64,000 nt of DNA from Siphlonurus alternatus (Eukaryota > Arthropoda > Insecta > Ephemeroptera > Siphlonuridae), in contig OX463779.1 of NCBI GenBank assembly GCA_949825025.1, positions 22,550,816 to 22,614,815 of the forward strand. Direction: 5' to 3'. Made by a program: the position numbers and the translations under genes. Positions 36,001-47,377 of the stretch are shown piece after piece (positions within the stretch are counted from its first letter, which is position 1; each line of letters starts with the position of its first letter). The notes under the pieces were generated by a model that saw only the letters and a list, made by a program, of their open reading frames with translations, did no database searches and was not told where the DNA came from.

Positions 36001-39000
36001 GTACACTGATTTCAATTTTAGTCATTTTTCATTGTAATTCTCCTAGAAGTAGCAATTCTTGGTTATTTTCCTGAAATATTTGTAAATTTGTTTGTACAGA
36101 GATGGTGAACAGGTACAAGGAGGAGTTTGGGCTGCCGCTGCGAGTTGGCTTTAGCTCGACCCGTGGCTTTCACGTGCAGATGCCTCTCTCTGGTACCCAC
36201 TCCCGTCTGAGAACAGCAGACCTGCCTCCACTCTTCATCCAGGTGAATCCTGTATTACTTACAACTACCTTACTTCTTGATATGAAAAAAATATTAATAT
36301 TATGATAATAGGACAAATTGAAATACTAAAAAGTAATTCACTTTATAGCTGTTGATAAATTTTAAATATGTACAAGTTGCAAGCATTATGAAAAAAATAT
36401 GCTGTACTTTAATAAATAAATTGTAGTATAAATTTATAAAGACTAGAATTAATACTTTGGATAAAATAAAATTGTAATAATGCTTATAATTCCTTGTAAT
36501 TATCTATAACGTTATGCACATCGTGCATAGAGTGTTGATACCGGTACATTTTATGTTGGCTATATGACTAAAGGGCTTATTGGTGTATATACTATAATAC
36601 TAGGTTCTATGCTGACATGGTTTTTACATTCAGGTGCACAAATCTCGCAGCGTGGTGACTATGACAACACAGGAGCTGGTGCACACAGACCAGCGCTGCA
36701 AGGAGGCTCTGCAAGAGATCCAGACCATGAGTACTGTGTGAGTACTTCATAGGAGAAATTATGTTTGGTGGAGATTGTTTTAAATTTCTTACGCTGCACT
36801 TATCAATATTAACATGTCAACAATTTTAGTCAAAGCTTCTTTTTTTATCACCAAAACAAGTGTCAATATCTTTGTTCTGTATCAATGAAATATTGCAATC
36901 AACCGGGGCTACTTTGAAAGTTCGGGGTAACTTTGAAAGTCAATCACGAGACAGTTTTCAAATTGCTCTTGACTGAGCGAGATAAGGAAATTTTAAAGCT
37001 GATGTCTCTGATTGGTGCTTCAAAGTTACCCCCAACTTTCAAAGTAACCTCGGTTGACTGTTCAACAAACTTTTAAAGTTATTTTTACTATAAATTTTAT
37101 TTAAAAAATTTGTCTTTTTATTTTTAAAAAAAGTCTCGTCCTCAAGTACACATTATTATCTAGCAAATAACTATTTGGATAGCCCACTCAAGCATATCCC
37201 ATGTTTAGGGTGATCTCGGAGCTGCTGGCTGAGACTCGGCAACATGCTGGCTGCCTCTACCAGCTGTGTGAGGCAGTAGCCCAGGTGGACTTGTTGATGG
37301 CACTGGCCAACGTAAGCGCTCTGCCTGGCTATGTTAGGCCATCCTTTGGGCCTGTGCTGTGTGTGCGGGCCAGCAGACATCCCATTCTAGCTTTTCTTCA
37401 CCACACAGAGCCAGTCGCTAATGATGTGGTGAGTAGAAAACTGTTGTTGAATCTACTATACTCTATAAATCTGTTTTGAAAAAGAAAATAATTTAAAATT
37501 TTCTACGGAAAATAAACAAATGAAAACGGTTAAAAAAATCTGTTGCTTATATTTTCTTGCTTCATTGTTACAGTATGCATCACTGGACAACAACTTCCAC
37601 ATCCTGACTGGTCCTAACATGGGTGGCAAGAGCATCTACATTCGCCAGGTGGCACTGCTGCAAGTGCTGGCTCAGGTATGCATCCCTCTCTTCTGGCTGC
37701 TGTTACACCCACTGACTGAGCTCCCTTGCAGGTGGGCTGCTTTGTCCCAGCCGAGACAGCAACATTCAGAGTAGCCGACCGGATCTTCTCCAGGATTGGT
37801 TTTGATGACAGCATTGAGAGCAACGCCTCCACCTTTGTCTTGGAGGTAAGATATAAGCTTATATTTATATGTTGATTTATTAGATTAGTTCTCACTGTAA
37901 GACTAGCTATAACATTTTTTGTAATTATTAGGAAGTTTTTAAATTATGTAAAATGAATAATATAGTACTTGATCATTGATTACATTAGAACTTAAATAAC
38001 AATTGAATGTTTTGTTTTTAAAATAACCTTAAATTGAAGAAATTATATTTTTGAAATTAATCTGGATTGTAGACACTTAACGTTTCTTTAAACATTTAAG
38101 AAAAATGTATCCTCTGTAGATGCGGGAGATGCAGTTTGTTCTGCAAAACGTGACTGCACGCTCTCTGGTGATTGTGGACGAGCTGTGCCGCGGCACGAGC
38201 AGTGAGGAGGGCACGTCCCTGGCCTGGGCCCTGTGTGAGCGTCTACTGAGCACTCCTGCCTTCACATTCTTCACCACACACTTCCTCTTCCTCACGAGAC
38301 TGCAGGATGTCTACCCCTGCGTCACCAAGTAAGTAGCCTTGTCCACCATACCGGTAGCTTTTTTACAGAATGTTTTAGTTTTAGCTGTTTAATGAATAGA
38401 AAATTACATTTTATATTTTCTTTAAAAAATCAACAATTTTTGAAGTATAATATGATTTTAGCTATAATATACTGTAATAATTATTGTTGGTGGATTGTTA
38501 TTTTTAATTGCTTAAATTTGAGTTCATTTTATTGATACTCCTCGAGTGTGTAAATATTGTTTATTGGAATAATATTAATTACATTTTAAGTATTCAGTTT
38601 TTACAGTACAACTACAAATTCAAATTCAATTTTTTTTTATTAATCCATTCTCTCCTACAATCAAAACATCACAGTAGACTTTTGTTGAGGTTAATAGGAC
38701 ACGTCACAATTAACAATAGTTATTCAAGTTAACATGCAGAAATAAAATCATGGTCCATGTAGCTCTTGACGCTATAGAAACACTTATCCAATAACAAATT
38801 TTTAACACTCAAATGAAAATTATTGAGGTTGTCTATACACTTTATGTCACTTGGTAGCTTATTATAGAGACTTAAACATTTCAGAAATGGCCCATGTTTA
38901 TACATGTCCAGTCTACACCAAATTGGGGTTATCACCTTATTAACCTTCCTTGTATTATATTGATGATTCACTTCATGTTGTCTAAACTGCGACATATTTT

Positions 39001-41303
39001 TTTTTACATAGAATACACACTCACTAATAAAAATACATGGGAGAGATAAAATTGCATGTTTTTTAAACAGAGGTACACATGAAGCTCTTTTCTTAACAAA
39101 ACACATTAGTCTAATCACTTTTTTTTGTAATGTAAATAATCTATGAAAATCCACAGAATCCCCCAGTAGGATAATACTATATTATCCCCCACAGAATACT
39201 ATACAATATAGTACAGTAGGATAATTCATTATTAATTATTGTATGGGAGATGGAAGCATCTTATTCAAATGGTGACTGGAAAATACATTATGATGTAATA
39301 TTATATAGTAAGTTTTTAATTGTTTGTTACTTAAATATAGAAGCTAAACAAAGTCTGAGAAATACCTTAAATTATTGTATTAAATAAGCGGGGATTTTTT
39401 TCTTTTTTCTTCACAGGACTACTTATAAATATATATTTTTTTAAATTATAAAATACTACTTCAAATTACTGCAGTGTTGAATTTCTGTTTTGAATAATGT
39501 TTTTTCTTTATCTAAATTTTGCTCCTCATTTATTTTGTTTTAAACTCATTTTTGCATGTTTTTAGCCACCACATGGAGGCAATTGAGCGAACTGCTTCTT
39601 CATCCACTGGCCCAGGTGTGATGGAGGAAGAAGAGGGGACTCCAGCAGTCTCCAGCCGCAGTGGCAGTATCAGAAGGGACGGTGGCAGTGAGAGGGGGGA
39701 TGACGGCAGTATCAGAAGGGACAGTGGCAGCGAGAGAAGGAAGGGAGCAGAGGATGAAGAGGCGTGGATTCGCTACACTCACAGGCTTCTGCCTGGAGTG
39801 ACCAAACTGGAGCGTTACGGCCTCCGCCTCGCCAAGCTGTCCCTCATGCCCACCTCCGTCACTAACCGAGCAGAGGTGCTGCTGCAGCAACTTTCTGCAG
39901 CAAGAAAGGTGGGTTACTATTGCAGAACACTCTGTGAATAGGTGGGAATATATGTATGTTGTATATTTACTGTTTGAGATCAGTTATGAAAAATAGCAAT
40001 GCTGGTACTTGTTTTGATCAGTATCAATATTTTTTATATTTTATTTATTTTGGTATTTATTTATTACAAATATAATTAGTGCATTTGCAAAAGTTATCAA
40101 GGAAGTTGCCTGTTACAGCCGGATCCTGCTGTTGGTGGCAGCTCCAGCAAGGAGCGTGCTTACTTCACTGTTTGTGCTGAGGTGCTCACCGCAACCGAGG
40201 AGTGTGGGACGGATTCCGAGGCCATGAGGCAAAGATGCAAAGAAATTCAGGCTCGCTTCATTGCTCAGTTCCCTGACTGGCAGCAAGACCTGCTGGAACC
40301 TGCTCCTTCGCCACATACCCCATCACAGCATAATAGATCTGTGTCTTCCTCCTCCGTTGTTCAGCAAGCTAGATTGTCCCTTAACCTGCATTCCCCACAA
40401 GTCAATGACCGGCTTGAGTCTGAACAACCTTCCCACTCTCCTGCAAAGCAAGCAAAGCTGGGAGTACTTGCAATATCTCCTCATTCTTTACCAAAACAAA
40501 TAGAACAAGTGTTGGTCCCTGCCGCCTTAAGTTCCCCTCTCAGAAGTGTTGTATTAGAACCAAAAAGTTCTGTACCTGATCCTTTGCAATATGAAACAGT
40601 GTTGAAAATGAAATCTTCTCCTGTATCTCCCCACTCACCTGTCTACTCTCCTCGAAACCAAACAATTTATTTGCAGAATTCAAACCCTATTAGCCCTTCT
40701 TTTAAAAAAGAAGATACTGACTCCCCCTCTTTTAAGTCTGCAAGTACTTTGATTATCCAAAGACCTCTAAAATATTCTCCAAATCTCTCTGACAAACAAG
40801 AAGCTGCTGTGACTTGTCCTATCCCTGTCCCAGCCCCAGTCTTCACCACTTGCACTGCCTTTAGCTCTTTAGCTGGATACAAATTGACCCCCAGGCTCGG
40901 TGCCGTGACTCCTCTGCACTCCAACCCCTCGTACCTTAACAAGCACACTCCCAACACCCCTCATGGCCCACCACCTACCCTTGCAGCCACCCCTCGCAGG
41001 CACATTGTGGGCATGCAAGACGTCACACCTTCCCCCTCGGAAGAAGCTGCAGTACCTGACAGTGGAGGTTCTCCTGCACTACCCGCCAAGAGTCCAGTAT
41101 ACACTCGCATCCGTCCTCGCAAGATGCCAGTCCGAGTGTTGGTCCCCTTCAAGCCAGAAAGCAGTGTGGAGGGGGCAACGGAGGATGAGGAAACAAGACG
41201 AGAAGATGGAGAGGTGGAGATGAGCCAGTCAACAAAAAGTAAGACAGAGTCAAGAGAGTCAATGACAAGCTCTGCATTCCTTAACTTTGCCTCCAGAGAT
41301 TGA
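33100..41303 (+). CDS. MSH4: MutS homologue MSH4, meiotic crossover factor
   Basis: Seventeen exons join in phase: 33100-33190, 33272-33458, 33524-33630, 33695-33843, 33918-34108, 34196-34317, 34699-34925, 35338-35538, 35749-35935, 36100-36242, 36634-36737, 37209-37428, 37574-37675, 37732-37845, 38120-38328, 39566-39908 and 40119-41303. They total 3882 nt, or 1293 aa. MSH4 pairs with MSH5 (MutS-gamma), which clamps recombination intermediates and promotes meiotic crossovers; it does no mismatch repair. A Ser/Thr-rich N-terminus of about 100 residues precedes the MSH4-typical [18 protein letters not shown] connector. Walker A GPNMGGKS is at 656-663, Walker B LVIVDE at 731-736 and the ATPase THF segment follows. 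The C-terminal dimerisation helices end near PDW (about 953). The extra length is a 58-residue insert (794-851) and a tail from about 960. Exon 1 and the start are less certain than the rest. Intron 13 is only 56 bases. Intron 11 holds an inverted repeat and intron 15 a LINE fragment. Confidence 0.92.
36899..37057. mobile_element. MITE-like inverted repeat in MSH4 intron 11
   Basis: Arms of about 40 bases start TCAACCG and end CGGTTGA. Each arm contains two copies of ACTTTGAAAGT-like sequence separated by a G-rich (or C-rich) step. The spacer is about 80 bases. It has no coding capacity and no clear target duplication. Confidence 0.65.
38600..39160 (-). mobile_element. 5'-truncated LINE fragment in MSH4 intron 15
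   Basis: The minus-strand frame at 38729-39154 (141 codons) is the C-terminal part of a non-LTR reverse transcriptase protein, after the catalytic domain: [38 protein letters not shown]. The same landmarks occur in the copy at 53.4-53.95 kb (KREFYSV). The catalytic core is missing. A 3' tail of A-run plus TTGAATTTGAATTTG runs to about 38600. It lies antisense to MSH4. Confidence 0.8.
39591..39764 (+). other. 58-residue insert in the MSH4 ATPase domain, with a 42-base tandem duplication
   Basis: Between the HHMEAIER segment and WIRYTHRL, where human MSH4 has a short link, there are 58 Ser/Gly/Glu/Arg-rich residues. Two 42-base units (39663-39704 and 39705-39746) each encode GSIRRD followed by GSER. 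The duplication keeps the frame. Confidence 0.8.
40299..41300 (+). other. Ser/Pro-rich C-terminal tail of MSH4
   Basis: About 334 residues follow the last MSH4-like helix, in one uninterrupted frame within exon 17. I count about 22 Ser-Pro or Thr-Pro pairs, with dense runs such as [15 protein letters not shown]. Three sites fit the full CDK pattern S/T-P-x-K/R (SPAK, SPLR, TPRR). The end is acidic, then basic and Ser-rich. It is predicted disordered. A 1-kb open frame in such AT-rich DNA supports real coding. Confidence 0.8.
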
Positions 41304-41313
41304 TTTATATTCA

Positions 41314-41632
41314 ATAGAGTATTGACCTCAAAATTTTTTATTGCAGAAATGGATAGAGCGTGCAAAGTTATGCTACCCTGATTTTTTTCAGATTTTTTAG
41401 AGCCCGGGAACTATTTTTAAAAAATTATTGAAAGTTCTTTTTGTGACGTCACGAGACGCCGCTCCTTAAGAAAAAGATAGGACTTGCCGCCGCGTGACGT
41501 CACAAAAAGCACTTTCAATAATTTTTTAAAAATACTTCCCGGGCTCTAAAAAATCTGAAAAAAATCAGGGTAGCATAACTTTGCACGCTCTATCCATTTC
41601 TGCAATAAAAAATTTTGAGGTCAATACTCTAT
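41314..41632. mobile_element. TA-flanked MITE, family A copy 2, in the MSH4 3' UTR
   Basis: Near-perfect inverted arms of over 120 bases start ATAGAGTATTGACCTCAAA and end with the complement. TA follows at the right (41633-41634); the left flank is CA, perhaps a mutated TA. It starts 10 bases after the MSH4 stop codon. The centre has two TGACGTCA palindromes (41444-41451, 41495-41502). It shares its arms with 825-1154. Confidence 0.85.
41604..41609 (+). terminator. Candidate MSH4 poly(A) signal inside the MITE
   Basis: AATAAA in the right arm of the MITE, 300 bases past the stop, is the first plus-strand AATAAA after MSH4. The next is at 41972-41977, outside the element. Confidence 0.35.
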
Positions 41633-44600
41633 TATGTAAAGACAAATTTACAGTATTTTTATTTTCACTGATTAGAAAAAATCCTAAGATTTTTTCATTG
41701 TTTTAGGCTGTTAATAATCCTCTTAAAAAGATAACTTTGTTTTGCTTCGTCCACTGATATTTAATTTAATTTTATAACAATACTTAATTTGCAAAAGCTG
41801 CTGCAACATTATTTTATTTATAATATGAAGATTATGAATTTAAATGTGATAAATTATTAAAGTTTATATCTCAAGTCAATTGTTTTATTTTCAAAGTTGT
41901 ATCACCCATCAGGTATTGATTTCTTAATTACAAAATGATTTGTTGTTTGTAATTTTTATGGTTAATCTTCAAATAAAATAGAAACATATTAATCGATCAA
42001 TGAGGAAAAAGGAAAATACACTTATTAATTATTTGCATTTCTTCTTGAATGTAAAATTGTGATTAACGAATCAGTCACATATAGACAAGAGCAATTAAGG
42101 GGGTAGGTAATAAATGCTACCTTAATCGGCCATATAGTATAATGAAAAATACTGCAAGTGTGTGCACCTTTACTTTACCACTTCTTAATTATATAGTAAA
42201 AGTGAACGTGCACATATAACTTAATTACTAGACTTCTTATGTCATCCCTATACTTCCCCTGAAAAGTGAACAACCTTATAGATATATTCAAAATATTTTT
42301 TTCTGACTAAGCTGCTGGACTATAATAAACATAGTTGAGAAATTACTTCAAACTGTAAATTAATTATACTTTAGGTAGATTTTGTGTACACATTTTACCA
42401 TTGGTAAGACTTAATTAATATAGAATTGATTTTATTCTATTAGAAATTAATAAGCAAGCTAAAATATTAATACAAATTAAATAATAATTTTTTTACACAA
42501 ATATATATATATTAGTTACTTCATGTAATCGGAGAATATTTATATAATATATTCTCTGATGTAATTCTATTCACAGCTATATTTATCGCAATCGATTAAA
42601 AAAAAAAACGTGGTAATGCTATATATATAATGTATAATTTACGACGAATATATAATAGTGTGTTTTTTATTATAATATATATATATATATACTATATCAT
42701 ATAGTATATACTATATCATTAAAAATGGTGAGTGTTTTTTTATAATTAAAAATAAATGTACTGAAAACAATATTGCAAAGTGAGAAATCGCGTGAATGAT
42801 GCTATTCGTGACACCGCACATATAATTCTTTTTTTAATCAATGTTGTTGCCAGCGGCGGGAAGGAAAACATGCACGTCTAGACGCTGCTGCTACAATACA
42901 ACCCTTTTGTGTCGAATGAGACGATGATGAGCGCCCCGCACGTCGATGGTACAGTTTGCGTCAAGTGAAATGCAACTCTTAGTTTACAAGGGTTTCCGAT
43001 AGGTGGCAAGGGTTACGACATTCAGCCGGTGCGGCGGCGAGTGTTTTTGTTCAACAGGTGCAGCAGGCCCGCGGTGTCTCTGGGTCAGCAAGCAAGGGTC
43101 ACTCGGCAACCCCGCCGTCACCACTCGTGACACGTGCGACATAAGCCCTCGAGAGGACGGTCGGGATCGATGAGACTGCAGCGTTGCCGTACCTGCAGCA
43201 GCCGCTTGCAAACTATACGCACGTGCATAAGAGCCACTAATTTATTCGGTTCCTTATATAGTTTATTCTTACGTTAGTATCAAAACAAGAGTATAACATT
43301 TTGTTTTTGTTTTTTTTCACAATCACGTCTATATAGAAGCCTGCAGTCTAACAAACATCGTCTATGTTTGTATAAATATACTAGCTGATATAATAATGTG
43401 TGTGGAGGAAAAAAATAACGATTTGATATAAAACTTTTTATTGGATTCGTATATTATACTGTATATTATATACTGGCCCGGGCGGCCGTCGTAAAATTCA
43501 CACTATTTATTAGCGTTCCATGTGATGTAGTAAAAAGTTTAATAAAGCTGCACGTTCTATGCAGTCTATATCAGTTCTATATGCAGTTCTATATCCTTTG
43601 GTGTTTTTTTTTTCTTTTTTTCAAGCAAATATGATAAAACGATAAAACTGTTACTATAATACTGTGATTAAAGTTGAATTATTTTTAAGTTTTATTGGAG
43701 ATGGAAATAAATTATTTTGCATTTTATACTTGTACTGTATAGTAAGTTCTCGTTTTTAATCAATATTTGTTAATTAGCTATCTCTCAATGCGATTCCACA
43801 TTAAAATGCATGTCCCTTTTGATTAATTGGGTCAAATTCATTAACTTGGAAAAGGAAGTAAGCTACAACGTATAAAATATTATATTATATAGATTATAAT
43901 TTAAAATGCATATTTTTTTTTATTATTTACTTTTTTTTATCGTTCTATAATAAACTATTGTTACTATGTTCTACGACATAACTCATCTTAATATATAATA
44001 TAATGTAATTGCAAATCTAGCATAACTTTAACCTCATTTACATTTTAATCCAATTCTCCATGATCTCTTTTATTTTGTACTCAACTGTTAAAGTAGAGCA
44101 TGACCCGAATCACTCGACTCCTGTGATTACGTTCTCGTTTCAACTTGTGCTTTTACACGAACTACATAAAGATTGGATGATCAAAGAACTGCAAACTTAG
44201 AAATAGAGCAATATTATATATGCAGGACTAGTAACTTAGTGCATGCAAAGTCTCTTATAGTTGGCTGACTTGGTTCTAGTACAATACAAAATCTTGCTAT
44301 AGCTCTTTCGCGTCTTTTTTTGAGTGGAGCGCCTGAACATTATGCAACTTCTTCAACACCACTGCAGTGCGGGTTGCAGATGCTGCTGTCAACAAGGCGT
44401 TCTTTATGCGCCACGTTAACAATGGCTGCTGATCCAGCAGTTTTTACACTGTAGTAGATGAGGGCCTGAATGTGTTAGTATCCCAACCTTATAATAGTTG
44501 CTCAGCGCTTTGACTCTCCTGAGTAAACAGCCACGGGAATCAATTAACTATATTAACCAGCTAACCCTCTTCCTGACTAGCCTAGCTGCTGCAAGCAAAC

Positions 44601-47229
44601 CGTCGTGCTCGTAACATTTTATAGGGAACATCGTTTTTCCTCCTGCAGTGTACACAATGGAAGCGATCAATGCCATAATTAATAATAATGAAACCTGGTT
44701 TGTAGCCGGATTATCTATAATAGGAATAATATTTATATTATATAATGTTTATTAATTTTATTATATTATATCAAATTTAAAATATATAGTTATAAATAAA
44801 GATTATTTTTTAGTTTATTGCTTACATTACGTATAAATAATAAAAATGCGTAAAACACTACTTTAAAATTTATTTAAAATTAGCCTTATTGACTTTATAA
44901 TAAATGCATGCTTTCATTCGATCTGCACATTGAGCATACAAAATCACGCGGAAAGTATAGTTTTGATTATTTTGGAGTTCAACAATTATAGAGGCTTCAA
45001 GTCAGCTGATTTTGCGGTGTTCCCACCGTCCCATCCAAAACAATGATGTAAAAAAACTCGAAATCGCTTTTTTGGCATTAAAGAAATTTTTTAGAGGAAA
45101 TTAAGTTCTTGATTCATTATCAGGAGACCTCTAAATGGGGGGGGGGGGGGGGGTAGGAGATGGTTTCAAATTAATAGCTTTAATAGTTACTGAGAAAAAT
45201 TTCAAATTTTGTAACATGGAGGCTTATGGAGAAAATTTTCCCGCCGGGGAACACTTGAAGCCTCCATTGGGAGTAGCACGCGGATTTTCCTCCCCCCACC
45301 TCGTATGTTCACTATTATTAATGTTATTTTCTTTTTTTCTGAAAAGTATTATTTTGTTTTTCTTTTTCTTTCATAATAAAAACAACCAATAAAATCAAAT
45401 CACATTATTCATGAAAATATATTTTTTTTATGTCAAAGCACTATTTTAATAAAAGGTCAAAGAAACAAAATGAAAATTGAGTATAAAAGCATGTTGTATA
45501 TATAATATACTTATTAATGTAACTTCAGAGCACTAAAAGCCAAAACCACTTTACATGATATAACTATATTGAGTTTTGACAGCTGGATAATTTAAATTAG
45601 AGATGAACAATACGATTATATTGATAACAAAATTATGGATTGGCTGACAGGGTTGTGACGTCATACTGGTCACGTGGTATCTGTTCCGTTGAGTCCAATT
45701 AGTTCCAAGCGCATCGATATCAAAACACTGAGCATTGTTTTGACTTTTAGAGTAGAGGAAGAATCCGAACAAATCAACCACCGTTGTATAAACATGCATT
45801 GTTGAGTTAGACTTGATATAACGTAGGTCGAATTGTCATGGAAACATTAGAAAATTAATTAGATTTCATCGAAACGTAACCTCAAGCTAACCTCCATATG
45901 CGTAAATAGGAAATGTTAAAACATATTTTTATCCAATCTTGTGGGTTATATACGACATATGCATCAATACTTTTTTTTTTACAGGAAATACGTATTACAG
46001 ATTTTTTATTTAATTTCTTACTGATGATCAGTATTATGATTACGTATAGTACCTAGTATAATTTTATCATTCATCATTATGCAAAACCAGACAATTTCTG
46101 ATAATAGCTATTTTTCTTATCTCTATAATATAACGTGAAAGTATAATAAAAAATCTTTATCGCAAATTTCAATAGCGTCTGGCTTTTCATAATTAATATA
46201 ATTATATAACTAAATAATTATAAAAATTACTTTGCCGAGCTGGAAAAAAATAATCTTAAGAATTTTTCGTATGACCATGCTTTTAAATGTGTTTATAAGA
46301 ATATAAAAAAAAAATCAAATTTTGTCTTTGGCGAACTTCTATAAGTTTTAATTGTTTTAAATATTCCTTTCGAAAAATTCAAAATTCTCATGCATGGCAT
46401 ATTATATTATGATTGACATAAAAATACATTTAATTTTTAAAGCTATTTTAAACTACTGATTAAAATAATATGACGTGAACTCCATCATAGAGATATCGCA
46501 ATGTACTGTATATATAATATGCACTTAATATATATACATTATATATAAATGTATATAATTATATTTTACTCGTTAATCGTGTACGTCATATGCACGTGTT
46601 TTTTCCGTGTAACCTTTAATTTACTACTGATTATTTTATTTGTGTGTCACTGTCTACGCTGAAATTTTCTACAAAAAGTTTCTACTAATTTTATATTTCC
46701 ATCTGCTAATTCTGTGAGCAAGCAAGCGTGCTCCACAGAGCAAAAAGCGCTCGATCTTCTCTGGTGTAGCGGTTGTTGCTCAGCCATGCAGCAGTGGCAG
46801 CAGCAGGTATCAGGTTATCACGTCTCACGGGAAGAAAATGTCAGCCTTAGGAGACGTCAGCTGGGTGACAGTCACGTGACGTAACATCCGGAATCGGAGA
46901 CTACAGCAGGAAGTGTCTGCTGTCTGACCCCTGACCTCGAGGGGTTAAGATGAGTACATGTGGTGTCCTTGCTGAGATAAAAGTGCATGACCCGCCCAGA
47001 CAGCATATGCATTGAGATCTAAGCTATAAGAAGGTATTATAGACCCGGGCAGAAACCTGACACTCGATCGGAACTGGATACGAGCAAGGTCGACCGCCGC
47101 GAACCTTTATAGTGAGAATCATAAGGGAAATTCTCCTAATAATACAGTCCTTTACAGAAGGTAATATTTGTATTAGTACCTTTTTTATTTTTTATATTTC
47201 CCTCTTGTTACATAATATAGATCATACTA
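41633..47229. other. Intergenic region with scattered GC-richer islands
   Basis: No gene was recognised. The sequence is mostly AT-rich. GC-richer islands lie at about 42840-43240, 44300-44650, 45640-45740 (with TGACGTCA at 45656-45663) and 46700-47130. A G-run of 17 is at about 45138-45154. Open frames in these islands (42984-43211, 45135-45392, 45551-45799) show no known protein. The islands could be regulatory modules or untranslated exons of a gene outside the window. Confidence 0.4.
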
Positions 47230-47375
47230 CAGTATAACAGATCTTAGTTTACGTGTGGATTTGATTACGCGCGACGGCCATCTTGGAAGTCATAACATGG
47301 CTAAGATAGGGGGCGCCAGTCGGTCTAGACGTATAGTCTAGCCATGTCAGGCGTAAACTTAGATTTGTTTTACTG
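47230..47375. mobile_element. TA-flanked MITE, family B
   Basis: Imperfect inverted ends (CAGTATAACAGATCTTAGTT at the left, complement-like AACTTAGATTTGTTTTACTG at the right) are flanked by TA on both sides (47228-47229, 47376-47377). CAGT ends with TA duplication suit a Tc1/mariner-type element of 146 bases. The interior includes GGCCATCTTGG, a YY1/Pho-like motif. Confidence 0.7.
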
Positions 47376-47377
47376 TA

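Noticed and set aside
40961..41365. Minus-strand 134-codon frame over the MSH4 tail
   Set aside because: Antisense shadow; the plus frame continues MSH4 and has the regular S/T-P pattern.
45080..45310. Possible transposon with nested hairpins (TTTAGAGG/CCTCTAAA, ATGGAGGCTT/AAGCCTCCAT)
   Set aside because: The two stems do not form a common terminal repeat and no flanking duplication is visible.
45135..45392. 85-codon open frame after a G-run
   Set aside because: Gly-rich then Phe-rich translation from homopolymers; no domain or splice support.
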